A DNA stretch of 35,013 bases from Planctomycetota bacterium (lineage in GTDB: Bacteria > Planctomycetota > Brocadiia > JAJRTI01): NCBI GenBank assembly GCA_024278415.1, contig JAJRTI010000016.1, positions 1 to 35,013 on the forward strand, written 5' to 3'. Each line of letters begins with the position of its first letter. Within the stretch, counting starts at the first letter, position 1. Shown piece by piece: positions 7,675 to 16,095 of the stretch. Made by a program: the position numbers and the translations under genes. The notes beneath the pieces are model-generated. The model was not told where the DNA came from. It did no database searches and worked only from the letters and a program-made list of their open reading frames with translations.

Positions 7675-8034
7675 CTACTTGAACTTCGCTAAGGCCTCTT
7701 CTTCCGTCTCGCAGATCTCAAATAGCTTGTCCAGCTTGGTGATCCGAAAGACCTCCGCTATGTCGGGGTGGATCTTGCAGAGCCGCAACTCCCCGTCCGC
7801 CGCACGCACCTTCTTGTTGAGCGTGATGAGCTTACCCAAGGCCGCGCTGGACAGATACTCGACCTGCTCGAAGTTCAGCAGCAACCGCGTCTTCTTGTGC
7901 ACCTCGACCAGCTCGAACAGCTCATCACCGATCTCTTTGATGCTAAGCTCATCGAGAATTTTCTTCTCCATGAACTGAACGACGCTTACGTCACCGCGGG
8001 GCTCGACCAGTAGCCGGCGTTTCTTGTTATCCAT
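7675..8034 (-). CDS. STAS-domain anti-sigma factor antagonist
   Basis: A 119-residue STAS protein and first gene of the minus-strand unit. The phosphorylation loop reads EQVEYLSSAALGKLI (56-70), with S62/S63 as the candidate phosphoserine; the following helix and strand (LRLCKIHPDIAEVF) match a STAS subfamily I associate with Planctomycetota and relatives. The ATG at 8034 is used: the longer open frame upstream (to 8292) crosses the promoter at 8117-8145 and does not look coding. An AGGGGA sequence 11 to 12 bases upstream is the likely ribosome-binding site. Its gene lies 57 bases ahead of the phosphatase/kinase fusion, its probable partner. It likely acts in the cytoplasm as the reversible binding partner of that kinase. 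Confidence 0.9.
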   Translation of the reverse strand: MDNKKRRLLVEPRGDVSVVQFMEKKILDELSIKEIGDELFELVEVHKKTRLLLNFEQVEYLSSAALGKLITLNKKVRAADGELRLCKIHPDIAEVFRITKLDKLFEICETEEEALAKFK

Positions 8035-8116
8035 TGGGTTTCCATCCCCTGGCGGCCGGACGCACGGAACGAGGCCGGCACTGTCTGGAGAATGCAGGTT
8101 GGCTGAGGAAAAGAGC

Positions 8117-8145
8117 ATAGTAGGGAAGCTGCCCTTGAAAGTCAA
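8117..8145 (-). promoter_or_regulatory. Sigma70-type promoter of the STAS-PP2C-STAS-amidase unit
   Basis: On the minus strand TTGACT (8145-8140) and TACTAT (8122-8117) are separated by exactly 17 bases. The -35 matches consensus at five of six positions, the -10 at four. Transcription would begin near 8110, about 75 bases before the STAS start. No second promoter was seen in the 29-57-base gaps downstream, so the five genes probably share this one. Confidence 0.6.
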
Positions 8146-8397
8146 GGACTTTTTGCAGGTCCTTCTTGCCACGATCAAGCGCCGGCACGCGCCAGACTCA
8201 CCGCGGCGCGCGGCAATATGCCTGTTCGCGTCCACTGGGCCGGCCGGCTTGGCCGCTCTTGCCTCGGTGCTGGCTGGTGCCCCCGGCGCCATCGCTCATC
8301 GCCCAACCGCGCGGGCCCGCGGTGCCGCGTGTGGCCAGTTGACAGGGCAATCCGCCGGGCGGGAGGTAAGGGGCGCGCACTCGCGTCGCCCGCCGGC

Positions 8398-8426
8398 TTG
8401 CAAATAGGCGCGCCCCCTGCTACCAT
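8398..8426 (+). promoter_or_regulatory. Candidate promoter of carB
   Basis: TTGCAA (8398-8403) and TACCAT (8421-8426) are separated by 17 bases; each matches consensus at four of six positions. The leader to the carB start would be about 115 bases. Moderate to weak prediction. Confidence 0.35.
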
Positions 8427-8549
8427 CCCGCAGCGTTTTAGCCTCCACCCCATTCTGGCGCGCTGGCTGAGAAACCATGCGCGACGGATGGGACTTGGAT
8501 GCCAGCGATAATGGTTTTTGCCCTACGCCCTTCTGCCGGTGAGTGAATA

Positions 8550-11500
8550 TTGCCAAAACGAGAGGACATCAAGAAAATCCTCCTGATCGGGTCAGGCCCT
8601 ATTATCATTGGCCAGGCCTGTGAGTTCGACTACTCCGGTACCCAAGCCTGCAAGGCCCTCAAGGAAGAGGGCTATACGGTGGTGTTGGTCAACAGCAACC
8701 CTGCGACCATCATGACCGACCCGGACACAAGCGACCGCACGTATGTGGAGCCGGTCACGCCGGAGGTGGTGGAGAAGATCATCGAAGTGGAGCGGCCGGA
8801 CGCGCTCCTGCCCACGCTGGGCGGGCAGACCGGTCTCAACACCGCGGTGCAAGTGGCCAAGGCCGGCGTGCTGGATCGCTACGGCGTGGAGATGATCGGC
8901 GCGAACGTCGAGGTCATCGAGAAGGCGGAGGAGCGCGACCTGTTCAAGGCCGCCATGGAGCGCATTGGCCTTGGCCTGCCCAAGAGCGGGTGGGCGCGCA
9001 CGATCGAGGAGGCGCGCGTGGTGCGGGACGAGGTGAAGCTGCCGTGTGTGATCCGGCCCAGCTTCACCCTGGCCGGCACCGGAGGCGGAATCGCCTATAA
9101 TGTGGAGGAGTTCGACCACTTCGTTGCGCTCGGCCTCGAATATAGCATGTCGACGGAGGTGCTCGTCGAGGAGTCTGTGCTGGGGTGGAAGGAGTTCGAA
9201 CTCGAGGTCATGCGCGACTCCAAGGACAATGTCGTCATCGTGTGTGCGATCGAGAACTTCGACCCCATGGGAGTGCACACCGGCGACAGCATCACGGTCG
9301 CGCCCGCGCAGACCTTGACCGACAAGGAATACCAACTCATGCGCGACGCGGCGATCGCGATCATGCGCGAGATCGGCGTGGACACCGGGGGATCGAACGT
9401 GCAGTTCGCGGTCGACCCCGAAACCGGGCGCATGGTGGTGATCGAGATGAACCCGCGCGTGAGCCGAAGCTCCGCACTCGCGTCGAAGGCCACCGGCTTC
9501 CCCATCGCCAAGATTGCCGCCAAGCTTGCAGTGGGCTACACGCTCGACGAGATCCCGAACGACATCACGAAGGAGACGCCGGCCTGTTTCGAGCCGACCA
9601 TCGACTACTGCGTGGTCAAGACGCCGCGCTTCACGTTCGAGAAGTTCGCGGAGGCGGATCCGACGCTGAACACGAGCATGAAGTCCGTCGGCGAGACCAT
9701 GGCGATTGGCCGCACGTTCAAGGAGGCTCTCCAGAAGTCGCTCCGGTCCCTCGAAATCGGCCACTCCGGGCTCGGGTGCGACCGCAAGGACTTGGCGCGC
9801 CTAGGCGCTCTGCCTTCGGAGGACCAAATCCGCGGGAAGCTAACCACGCCGAACGCAGAGCGGCTCTTCTACGTGCGCTACGCATTCCTCTCAGGCTGGA
9901 GCCTCGAAAACGTGGCCGAGGCCACCAAGATGGATCCCTGGTTCCTCGACAACATGAAGCAAATCATCGAGTTCGAGGGCCAACTCGGAGCGCACGGCGC
10001 GCTCGCAAGCGTGCCGCGGGACTTGCTGCGCGAGGCCAAGCGCATGGGATTCTCGGACGCGCAGCTCGCCACACTGTGGAACTGCGCGGAGGAGGACGTG
10101 CGCCAGCGCCGCAAGGCCGATGGGGTCAACGTCACGTACAAGTTGGTCGACACCTGCGCGGCCGAGTTCGAAGCGTACACGCCGTACTACTACTCGACCT
10201 ACGAGGACGAGGACGAGTGCCGCGTCTCCGATGGCAAGAAGATCATGATCCTCGGCGGCGGCCCCAACCGCATCGGCCAAGGCATCGAGTTCGACTACTG
10301 CTGCGTGCAAGCCGCGTTCGCCCTGAGGGACTTGGGCTACGAGTCCATCATGGTCAACAGCAACCCCGAGACGGTCAGCACCGACTACGACACGTCGGAC
10401 ATGCTCTTCTTCGAGCCCGTCACGCGCGAGGACGTGCTGAACATCTGGGACGCGCTCAAGCCGGACGGCGTCATCGTGCAGTTTGGCGGCCAGACCCCGC
10501 TGAACATCGCCACGCCGCTCAAGGAGGCCGGAGTCAAGATCATTGGCACGGCCCCAGACGACATCGACCGCGCCGAAAACCGAGAGCTGTTCCAGCAGCT
10601 CCTGAACGAACTGGGCTTGCGCCAGCCGCCGAACGGGATCGCGTTTGACGTGAGCGGCGCGATGGCCATCGCGCGGGCGGTGGGCTTCCCTGTGCTCGTG
10701 CGCCCCTCCTTCGTCCTGGGGGGGCGGGCCATGGAGATCGTGTACGACGACAAGACGCTCGAGCGCTACATGAACGAGGCCGTGGACATTGCGCCAGACC
10801 GGCCGGTGCTTATCGACAAGTTCCTCGACGATGCGATCGAGGTCGACGTGGACGCGATCGCCGACGGCGAGACGGTCGTGGTGGGCGGAGTGATGGAGCA
10901 CATCGAGCAGGCCGGCGTTCACTCGGGCGACAGCGCGATGGTGCTTCCGCCGTACTCGCTGCCCAAGGAGACGGTGGACGAGATCAAGCGGCAGGCGCAC
11001 GCACTCGCCATGGCCTGCAACGTCAAGGGCCTGATGAACGTGCAGTTCGCGGTCAAGGACAGCGCCGTGTACGTGATCGAGGTCAACCCGCGCGCGTCGC
11101 GCACCGTGCCATTCGTGAGCAAGTGCATCGGCATTTCGCTCGCGCGGCTGGCCGCGAAGGTCATGACCGGGGTGACGCTGAAGGAGCTGGGCTTCACGAA
11201 AGAGATCGACCCGCCCCATTTCGCGGTCAAGGAGTCGGTCTTCCCGTTCGACCGGTTCCCAGGCGTAGACGTGATTCTGGGCCCTGAGATGCGCTCGACA
11301 GGCGAGGTGATGGGCATTGACAGCGATTTCGCTCGCGCATTCGCCAAGAGCCAGCTCGCGGTCTCGCAGAAGCTGCCGCTCGAAGGCACAGTGCTCGTGA
11401 GTGCGCGGGATGCCGACAAGCCCTACATCATTGGCATGGCCGCGCGGCTGAAGAAGATGGGCTTCGCACTTGTCGCGACGGGCGGCACGCACCGCGCACT

Positions 11501-11786
11501 GGCGGCCGCGGGCTTGGAGGCGAAGCTCGTGCGCAAGTTCGCAGAAGGCCGGCCCAATCCCGTCGACATGATCAAGAACGGCGACATCGATCTGGCGATC
11601 ATCACGCCCACCCATCGAGGGGCCGTCTGCGACGAGGGCAAGCTCCGCGCGGCGCTTGTCGCTCACCGGATCCCCTACAGCACGACCGTGCCCGGCGCCA
11701 AGGCGATGGCCGACGCAATCGAGGCGCTCAAATACAGGGGCTATGGCGTCAAGGCGCTGCAAGACTACCACAAGGACATGGCGTGA
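8550..11786 (+). CDS. carB: Carbamoyl-phosphate synthase large subunit
   Basis: A full-length 1078-residue CarB, which makes carbamoyl phosphate from bicarbonate, ammonia and two ATP for pyrimidine and arginine synthesis. The two homologous halves are clear: [21 protein letters not shown] near the N-terminus and [21 protein letters not shown] near residue 560, each followed by an ATP-grasp domain. An oligomerisation domain separates them, and an MGS-type allosteric domain closes the protein (from about residue 950; [10 protein letters not shown]). The start is TTG at 8550: it gives the standard [10 protein letters not shown]-terminus and has GGTGAG six bases upstream, and no ATG fits. The small subunit carA is not adjacent. 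The gene appears monocistronic and ends in front of an inverted pair of hairpins. Confidence 0.97.
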   Translation: MPKREDIKKILLIGSGPIIIGQACEFDYSGTQACKALKEEGYTVVLVNSNPATIMTDPDTSDRTYVEPVTPEVVEKIIEVERPDALLPTLGGQTGLNTAVQVAKAGVLDRYGVEMIGANVEVIEKAEERDLFKAAMERIGLGLPKSGWARTIEEARVVRDEVKLPCVIRPSFTLAGTGGGIAYNVEEFDHFVALGLEYSMSTEVLVEESVLGWKEFELEVMRDSKDNVVIVCAIENFDPMGVHTGDSITVAPAQTLTDKEYQLMRDAAIAIMREIGVDTGGSNVQFAVDPETGRMVVIEMNPRVSRSSALASKATGFPIAKIAAKLAVGYTLDEIPNDITKETPACFEPTIDYCVVKTPRFTFEKFAEADPTLNTSMKSVGETMAIGRTFKEALQKSLRSLEIGHSGLGCDRKDLARLGALPSEDQIRGKLTTPNAERLFYVRYAFLSGWSLENVAEATKMDPWFLDNMKQIIEFEGQLGAHGALASVPRDLLREAKRMGFSDAQLATLWNCAEEDVRQRRKADGVNVTYKLVDTCAAEFEAYTPYYYSTYEDEDECRVSDGKKIMILGGGPNRIGQGIEFDYCCVQAAFALRDLGYESIMVNSNPETVSTDYDTSDMLFFEPVTREDVLNIWDALKPDGVIVQFGGQTPLNIATPLKEAGVKIIGTAPDDIDRAENRELFQQLLNELGLRQPPNGIAFDVSGAMAIARAVGFPVLVRPSFVLGGRAMEIVYDDKTLERYMNEAVDIAPDRPVLIDKFLDDAIEVDVDAIADGETVVVGGVMEHIEQAGVHSGDSAMVLPPYSLPKETVDEIKRQAHALAMACNVKGLMNVQFAVKDSAVYVIEVNPRASRTVPFVSKCIGISLARLAAKVMTGVTLKELGFTKEIDPPHFAVKESVFPFDRFPGVDVILGPEMRSTGEVMGIDSDFARAFAKSQLAVSQKLPLEGTVLVSARDADKPYIIGMAARLKKMGFALVATGGTHRALAAAGLEAKLVRKFAEGRPNPVDMIKNGDIDLAIITPTHRGAVCDEGKLRAALVAHRIPYSTTVPGAKAMADAIEALKYRGYGVKALQDYHKDMA

Positions 11787-11803
11787 CCCGTGTCGCCTAG
11801 TCA

Positions 11804-11853
11804 TGCGCACGCCAGTGCGCCGCAGCGCAGAGGCGCACTGGCGTGCGCACTAC
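11804..11853. repeat. Inverted pair of REP-like hairpins (also likely terminator)
   Basis: An 18-base perfect inverted repeat (11804-11821 with 11832-11849, 10-base loop) lies between convergent genes. Each arm is itself a small hairpin: GCGCAC, loop GCCA, GTGCGC at 11805-11820, and GCGCAC, loop TGGC, GTGCGC at 11833-11848, the second followed after one A by CTAC (11850-11853). This matches two copies of the dispersed family facing each other. With carB ending at 11786 and the MFS gene at 11921, the long stem could also stop transcription from both sides, though no T-run follows. Confidence 0.65.
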
Positions 11854-11920
11854 AGGCCGCGCGCGTTTCCGGGGGGCTCACCGCACCACGCTCGACGAAC
11901 CGGCGTTAGCGCGCGTGTGT

Positions 11921-13282
11921 TCACGCGGGGCTCTCCTCATGGCTTGGCGTGCGGAGGAAGCAGATCGTGAGGGCGCCAAGCGCCGCACCCGATGCCCAGA
12001 GCGCGAACGCAGCTCCCCAGCCAAAGTGCTCCACAAGCCAGCCCGATCCCAACCCAGTGACGGCCGCGCCGAGGTACCCGCTCGCGTCGATGATCCCAGT
12101 GGCCGTGCCTGCGGTTTGCTTGGTCGAGACCTCCATGGCCGCGGTGCTCACGATGTGCGCGTGGCCGCCGACCATGAGCCCGCCAGTGAGCATGACGAGG
12201 GGGACGCGCAGCAGGCTGGCCTCAGGGGGCAAGCACGCGAGCACCACGGTGAGCGCCGCGCCGCCCAGCAGAGCAAGGGCGATGGCGATCTGCCGCCGGC
12301 CTTGGAACACGTGGTCGCTCAGCCAGCCGAGCGAAATAGCGCCCGCGCCCGCGCCGAGCGGAAAGAAGCACGCCTTCAGGTTGCCGCCCAGGGGCGAACC
12401 GCTCATCTCCGTGAGGTAGTGGGGCAGCCAATTGACGAAGCCATACACGCCGATGGCCGCAGAGAAGCACGAAATCGCGGCCACCCAGAGCGGCACAGAC
12501 TTGAGAGCCCACCCCCAGGCCGATCGCAGTGGCAGGCCCGACGCGTGGCGCGTCTGCGCTCCGCCGGGCGATTCCTCCAGCCGCAGGAGCGTGTGCACGC
12601 CCACGAGCAAGAGAATCAGCGCCGGGACTCGGAACGCCCAACGCCAGTGCAGCGTGACCAGCCACCCGGCCATGAGCCAGGCCGCGATGTTGCCCAAGTT
12701 GTAGGAGAGGCTAAACCCGCCGGCCGCGCGGCCGCGCTGCCGCGGCGCAAACCACTGCGAAAGCGTCTTGATGTACGACGACCAACCCATGCTCTGGAAC
12801 ACCCCGTTCATGCCCCAAAGCGCGCACATGGCCACGAAGCTCGCGGTCGTGCTGAAGACCAAATTCACGACCGCACTGCCCACGAGGCCGAGGGTGAGCA
12901 TGCGCCGAGCGCCGAAGCGGTCGCACAGAGGGCCGTTCACGAGTTGGCCCGCGCCGTAGACCAAACTGAAGAGCGTGATCATCGCGCCGATCCGCTCCTT
13001 GCTCAGGCCCAGGTCGGTCTCGATGGCGGCTTGCGTGCCGGCCAGATTGAGGCGGCAAAGATAGTACCCGGCGTACGCGATCCATGCGGTCGCGAACGCG
13101 CGGCGTTGGCGCCGGCGAAAGTCGGCGGAGGTCGTGGAGGATTCGATAAGCGGGCCTCGATGAAAGAGGGGCTGCGATGGCGCGCTTTGCCAGCCGGCAA
13201 AGATTCGAGTTGCGAGGCGCAACGCGCACAGTATAATCCCAACTTTGCAGCACGCAAAGGCCGGGAAGGTATCCGCCCGCAT
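11921..13282 (-). CDS. MFS transporter, OPA (GlpT/UhpT-like) family
   Basis: A membrane carrier of about 430-453 residues with roughly 12 hydrophobic segments. The stretches GQLVNGPLCDRFGARR after the second segment and GMNGVFQSMGWSSYIK with WFAPRQRGRAAG further on are typical of the organophosphate:phosphate antiporter family, which exchanges sugar phosphates or glycerol-3-phosphate for phosphate. Substrate cannot be told from sequence. The start is uncertain: the ATG at 13282 is listed, but a minus-strand promoter at 13257-13230 would start transcripts near 13223, downstream of it, leaving only a TTG at 13222 before the conserved region. The segment before the first membrane helix is weakly conserved in appearance, so its loss would not harm the fold. 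It is transcribed away from the AAC(3)-family gene. Confidence 0.8.
   Translation of the reverse strand: MRADTFPAFACCKVGIILCALRLATRIFAGWQSAPSQPLFHRGPLIESSTTSADFRRRQRRAFATAWIAYAGYYLCRLNLAGTQAAIETDLGLSKERIGAMITLFSLVYGAGQLVNGPLCDRFGARRMLTLGLVGSAVVNLVFSTTASFVAMCALWGMNGVFQSMGWSSYIKTLSQWFAPRQRGRAAGGFSLSYNLGNIAAWLMAGWLVTLHWRWAFRVPALILLLVGVHTLLRLEESPGGAQTRHASGLPLRSAWGWALKSVPLWVAAISCFSAAIGVYGFVNWLPHYLTEMSGSPLGGNLKACFFPLGAGAGAISLGWLSDHVFQGRRQIAIALALLGGAALTVVLACLPPEASLLRVPLVMLTGGLMVGGHAHIVSTAAMEVSTKQTAGTATGIIDASGYLGAAVTGLGSGWLVEHFGWGAAFALWASGAALGALTICFLRTPSHEESPA
13210..13257. promoter_or_regulatory. Divergent promoter pair with overlapping -10 boxes
   Basis: Plus strand: TTGCGA (13210-13215), 16 bases, TATAAT (13232-13237, perfect). 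Minus strand: TTGCGT (13257-13252), 16 bases, TATACT (13235-13230). The two -10 boxes share 13232-13235, so only one direction could be opened at a time or both from a common melted region. The plus promoter would drive the AAC(3)-family gene with a leader of about 200 bases, the minus one the MFS gene. Confidence 0.5.
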
Positions 13283-13445
13283 GGCTTCTTGGAGCGCGGT
13301 CCCGCATGGGTGGGAACGCCGCTTCCGCTTTTCGCCGGCCAAGGCGTGTGCGGATGCAAAGCAGCGCTACGCGCTGCCAGCGAAAGCGCCGTCGAGCCGG
13401 CGCACTCCCATAACCGGCATGCGGCTGCCGCCGGCGGAGGATCTC

Positions 13446-14288
13446 ATGGAACCGGAACGCGGAGACAAGCGCGTCAGGGTCACGCGCGGCGACATCGCCA
13501 ATGCCGCGCGCAGCATCGGCATCTCACCCGGCGACGTGATGCTGTTCCACAGTTCGCTCAGCAGCATGGGCACAGTCGTGGGCGGGCCCAACGCGGTGAT
13601 CGATGGGTTCCTCGACGCGGTTGGGCCGGCGGGCACGGTCGCGGCGCCCACGCTGTGCCCGTCGCACCCGGACAAAGGCAACTACGTGTTCGACACGTGG
13701 GACGCGGCGGCCACGCCATGCTACGTCGGAGCGATCCCTGAGACGTTGCGCCGGCGGCCGGACTCCGTGCGCAGCGACCACGCGACGCACTCGGTCGCGG
13801 CCATCGGCGCGCGGGCCGTTGAGTTGACTGGGAGCCATGGAGCGGGGGGGCTCAGGCAAGGGCCCTTTGGGCCCAAGGCATTCGCGGGGGAGAGCCCCTG
13901 GGCCCGGCTCGCGGAATGGGATGCGGCGTACTGCTTCATCGGCGTGACCTTCCGGGTCTGCACGATGGTGCACTACGTGGAGACGCTTCTCGTGCAGCGC
14001 GCGCTCGACCGCGCCGCTCCGGACCGCCGGGATGCGCTCGAAGATCGCGTGCAAGGCTGGCAAAAGCCGGGCGTGTGGCCAAGCGTGCCCGTGGCGCGGC
14101 GGGAAGACATCGAGGCGATCATGGCGGACAAGGGCCTGGTGCAATACGGCTTGGTGGGATCGGCCACGCTCCGATGCGTGCGTGCGAGAGCGTTGGTGGA
14201 CGAATGGCTCGCCATCGTCGAGGCGGAGCCGGGCGCGTGGCTTCCGGACGAGTACATGACTTGGTTGGCTGAAGTGGAGGCAGCTTGA
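13446..14288 (+). CDS. AAC(3)-family N-acetyltransferase
   Basis: A 280-residue member of the Antibiotic_NAT (aminoglycoside 3-N-acetyltransferase/YokD) family, acetyl-CoA dependent. Family motifs are seen: HSSLSSMGTVVGG (35-47), GTVAAPTL (63-70), the loop DHATHSVAAIGARA with H115, and H176/E179 in the later TMVHYVE segment. The ATG at 13446 is chosen because GGAGG sits five bases upstream (13436-13440), the strongest ribosome-binding site in this region; the upstream open frame is unlikely to be coding. Chromosomal homologues of this kind are common in environmental bacteria and act on unknown amines or peptides, so aminoglycoside resistance should not be assumed. It overlaps nothing and is followed closely by the ffh promoter. 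Confidence 0.85.
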   Translation: MEPERGDKRVRVTRGDIANAARSIGISPGDVMLFHSSLSSMGTVVGGPNAVIDGFLDAVGPAGTVAAPTLCPSHPDKGNYVFDTWDAAATPCYVGAIPETLRRRPDSVRSDHATHSVAAIGARAVELTGSHGAGGLRQGPFGPKAFAGESPWARLAEWDAAYCFIGVTFRVCTMVHYVETLLVQRALDRAAPDRRDALEDRVQGWQKPGVWPSVPVARREDIEAIMADKGLVQYGLVGSATLRCVRARALVDEWLAIVEAEPGAWLPDEYMTWLAEVEAA

Positions 14289-14300
14289 ACGAGTTTGCGC

Positions 14301-14328
14301 TTGAATCTGGCCGCAAACACTGTATAAT
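14301..14328 (+). promoter_or_regulatory. Sigma70-type promoter upstream of ffh
   Basis: TTGAAT (14301-14306) and a perfect TATAAT (14323-14328) are separated by 16 bases, starting 13 bases after the stop of the preceding gene. The start site would be near 14335, giving ffh a leader of about 210 bases filled with inverted repeats. Confidence 0.6.
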
Positions 14329-14357
14329 CTTTGGGCTTTGCACCTTACGACGAAGCG

Positions 14358-14424
14358 CGAGCGATCGGGCGCTCGGGGACGCAATGCGGAAGTCCCGCAC
14401 GTGCGGGAATCGCACCGTGTCCCC
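14358..14424. other. Compound palindrome in the ffh leader
   Basis: Two adjacent structures: a hairpin CGAGCG (14358-14363) with CGCTCG (14370-14375), and a 50-base compound palindrome. In the latter GGGGAC (14375-14380) pairs with GTCCCC (14419-14424), TGCG (14385-14388) with CGCA (14411-14414), around the perfect 16-base palindrome at 14393-14408. The two structures share base 14375. It may be a mobile palindromic element or a structured leader; it does not match the SRP RNA core motif. Confidence 0.5.
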
Positions 14425-14444
14425 AGGCCTTATCAGCGTGCGTT

Positions 14445-14519
14445 GTAGCCGAATCCGCCAGGATTCGGGCGATTGGCGAATTGCTTGGCAGCCCGCGCAC
14501 ATGCTGGCGCATGTGCGCG
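14445..14519. repeat. Two REP-like hairpins in the ffh leader
   Basis: The first, in reverse orientation, begins with GTAG (14445-14448), whose last base is followed by arms CCGAATCC (14449-14456) and GGATTCGG (14461-14468) with loop GCCA. The second has 11-base arms CGCGCACATGC (14494-14504) and GCATGTGCGCG (14509-14519) with loop TGGC but no CTAC tail. A weaker six-base stem with a GGCG loop lies between them. Confidence 0.6.
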
Positions 14520-14545
14520 ACGCGTCTTCACGAATCCAGACGGCC

Positions 14546-15925
14546 ATGTTCGAATCCGTACGCGACAAACTCACCTCCGCGCTCAAGAAACTGCGCGGCG
14601 AAGCGCGCCTGACCGAGAGCAACATGAAGGGCGCTCTGCGGGAGGTGCGCCTGGCGCTGCTCGACGCAGACGTGAGCTACAAGGTCGTACGGCAATTCAT
14701 CAAGGACGTGACCGACAAGGCCATTGGCGAGGATGTCATCAAGAGCGTCCAGCCTGGGCAGCAGGTCGTCAAGATCGTCCAAGACGAGATCGTGAACCTG
14801 ATGGGCCCGGTGGACCACCGCATCCCGTTCGCCGACCCACCGCCTACGAAGATCATGCTTGCCGGCCTGCAAGGCAGCGGCAAGACCACGACCTGCGGGA
14901 AGCTGGCGAAGTTCATCGAGTCCAAGGGCCACACCTGCATGCTTGTGGCCGCGGATGTGCAGCGCCCAGCCGCGATCGAGCAGCTCAAGGTGATCGGTGA
15001 GCAGATTGGCGTGGCCGTGTACACGGAGAAGGCCGCTCCGCCGAAGATCTGCGCGAACGCGATCAAACGGGCGCCCAAGGAAGGCTGCGATGTCGTGATC
15101 ATGGACACCGCGGGCCGCCTGCACATCGACAACGACATGATGCACGAGTTGCGCGAGATCGCGGTCAAGACCAAGCCCGATCAAGTCTTCCTCGTGTGCG
15201 ATTCGATGACGGGCCAGGACGCGGTGAACAGCGCGGCCGAGTTCAACGCGCAACTCGAACTCGATGGCGTGATCTTGACCAAGCTGGACGGCGATGCTCG
15301 CGGCGGCGCGGCGCTGTCGGTCAAGGCGGTGACCGGCAAGCCGATCAAGTTCGTCGGCGTGGGCGAGAAGATGGACCAGCTCGAGGAGTTCCATCCCGAG
15401 CGCATGGCCTCGCGCATCCTCGGCATGGGCGACGTGGTGAGCCTCGTCGAAAAGGCCCAGGCCGCGGTGGACCAAGAGGATGCCCTCGCGCTCCAGCAAA
15501 AAATCCTCAAGAACAAACTCACCCTCGACGATTTCCTGAGCCAACTGCAAAGCGTGCGCAAGATGGGACCCCTTAAGGATCTGCTTGGCATGATCCCCGG
15601 GATGGGCGACGCTGGCGTGGGCGACATGGACGTCAACGAGGGGGAACTGAAACATATTGAAGCAATCATCCAGTCGATGACCACCGATGAGCGGCTGCAT
15701 CCGGAGATCATCGACCAAAGCCGTCGCCTGCGCATTGCCCGAGGCTCTGGCAGCACCACGCACGACGTGGGCCAGTTGCTGAAGCAGTTCCGCCAGATGC
15801 GGAAAATGCTCAAGGGCTTCATGGGCGGCGACGCCGGCGGCATGATGGGCATGCGCGCGCCCGGCGCCGCCACCCGGGCCAAGCAGCGCAGCAAGCGCAA
15901 GCGGCGCAAACGCCGCGGGCGCTGA
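14546..15925 (+). CDS. ffh: Signal recognition particle protein Ffh (SRP54)
   Basis: A 459-residue SRP GTPase that binds signal sequences of nascent membrane proteins and delivers ribosomes to FtsY. The N domain (about 1-100) is followed by the G domain with GLQGSGKTTT near 107-117, DTAGR near 187 and TKLDGDARGG near 245. The methionine-rich M domain runs from about 296, with MTTDERLHPEIIDQSRR and the RNA-binding segment RIARGSGST, and the protein ends in a very basic tail (KRKRRKRRGR). The ATG at 14546 gives the standard MFESVRDKL start; upstream in-frame codons lie in the hairpin-rich leader. No clear ribosome-binding site is present. It heads the block ffh-rpsP-trmD-rplS. Confidence 0.97.
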   Translation: MFESVRDKLTSALKKLRGEARLTESNMKGALREVRLALLDADVSYKVVRQFIKDVTDKAIGEDVIKSVQPGQQVVKIVQDEIVNLMGPVDHRIPFADPPPTKIMLAGLQGSGKTTTCGKLAKFIESKGHTCMLVAADVQRPAAIEQLKVIGEQIGVAVYTEKAAPPKICANAIKRAPKEGCDVVIMDTAGRLHIDNDMMHELREIAVKTKPDQVFLVCDSMTGQDAVNSAAEFNAQLELDGVILTKLDGDARGGAALSVKAVTGKPIKFVGVGEKMDQLEEFHPERMASRILGMGDVVSLVEKAQAAVDQEDALALQQKILKNKLTLDDFLSQLQSVRKMGPLKDLLGMIPGMGDAGVGDMDVNEGELKHIEAIIQSMTTDERLHPEIIDQSRRLRIARGSGSTTHDVGQLLKQFRQMRKMLKGFMGGDAGGMMGMRAPGAATRAKQRSKRKRRKRRGR

Positions 15926-16095
15926 GGCGCGAAGCGTACACCCAGATTGGTTGACCTGAGACAAAAGGCGAGTCGTGAGCGGCACGGCCTGCGGGCCGGC
16001 GTCGTTCGGACCTGCGCGCGTCTCGGAGACCCTGAGCCTTGATTCATCCCTGTAACTTTACGACTGAACGACTGTTCCCATTGGAGTAGCAACAC

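Larger units (their letters stand above)
8035..8549. other. Divergent intergenic region, partner-switch operon / carB
   Basis: A 515-base spacer without a credible gene. It holds a promoter for the minus-strand unit (8117-8145) and a weaker candidate for carB (8398-8426). The GC-rich middle contains a short inverted repeat, CCGCG (8307-8311) with CGCGG (8318-8322). No recognisable RNA gene or riboswitch was seen. Confidence 0.5.

Noticed and set aside
9891..11810. 639-codon open frame antisense to carB
   Set aside because: It lies entirely opposite a canonical CarB, is His/Arg/Val-rich in the way of GC-rich shadow frames and shows no domain.
13446..14288. Acquired aminoglycoside-resistance gene
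   Set aside because: Family membership only; base composition matches the neighbours and there is no mobile element around it.
11921..14288. Genomic island (transporter plus acetyltransferase)
   Set aside because: No integrase, tRNA target or direct repeats; GC content is like the flanks.
14358..14424. SRP RNA or riboswitch in the ffh leader
   Set aside because: GGAAG and strong palindromes are present, but not the conserved SRP loop sequence nor any riboswitch consensus I know.
14528..15985. 485-codon open frame antisense to ffh
   Set aside because: Same compositional shadow effect; the plus strand is clearly SRP54.
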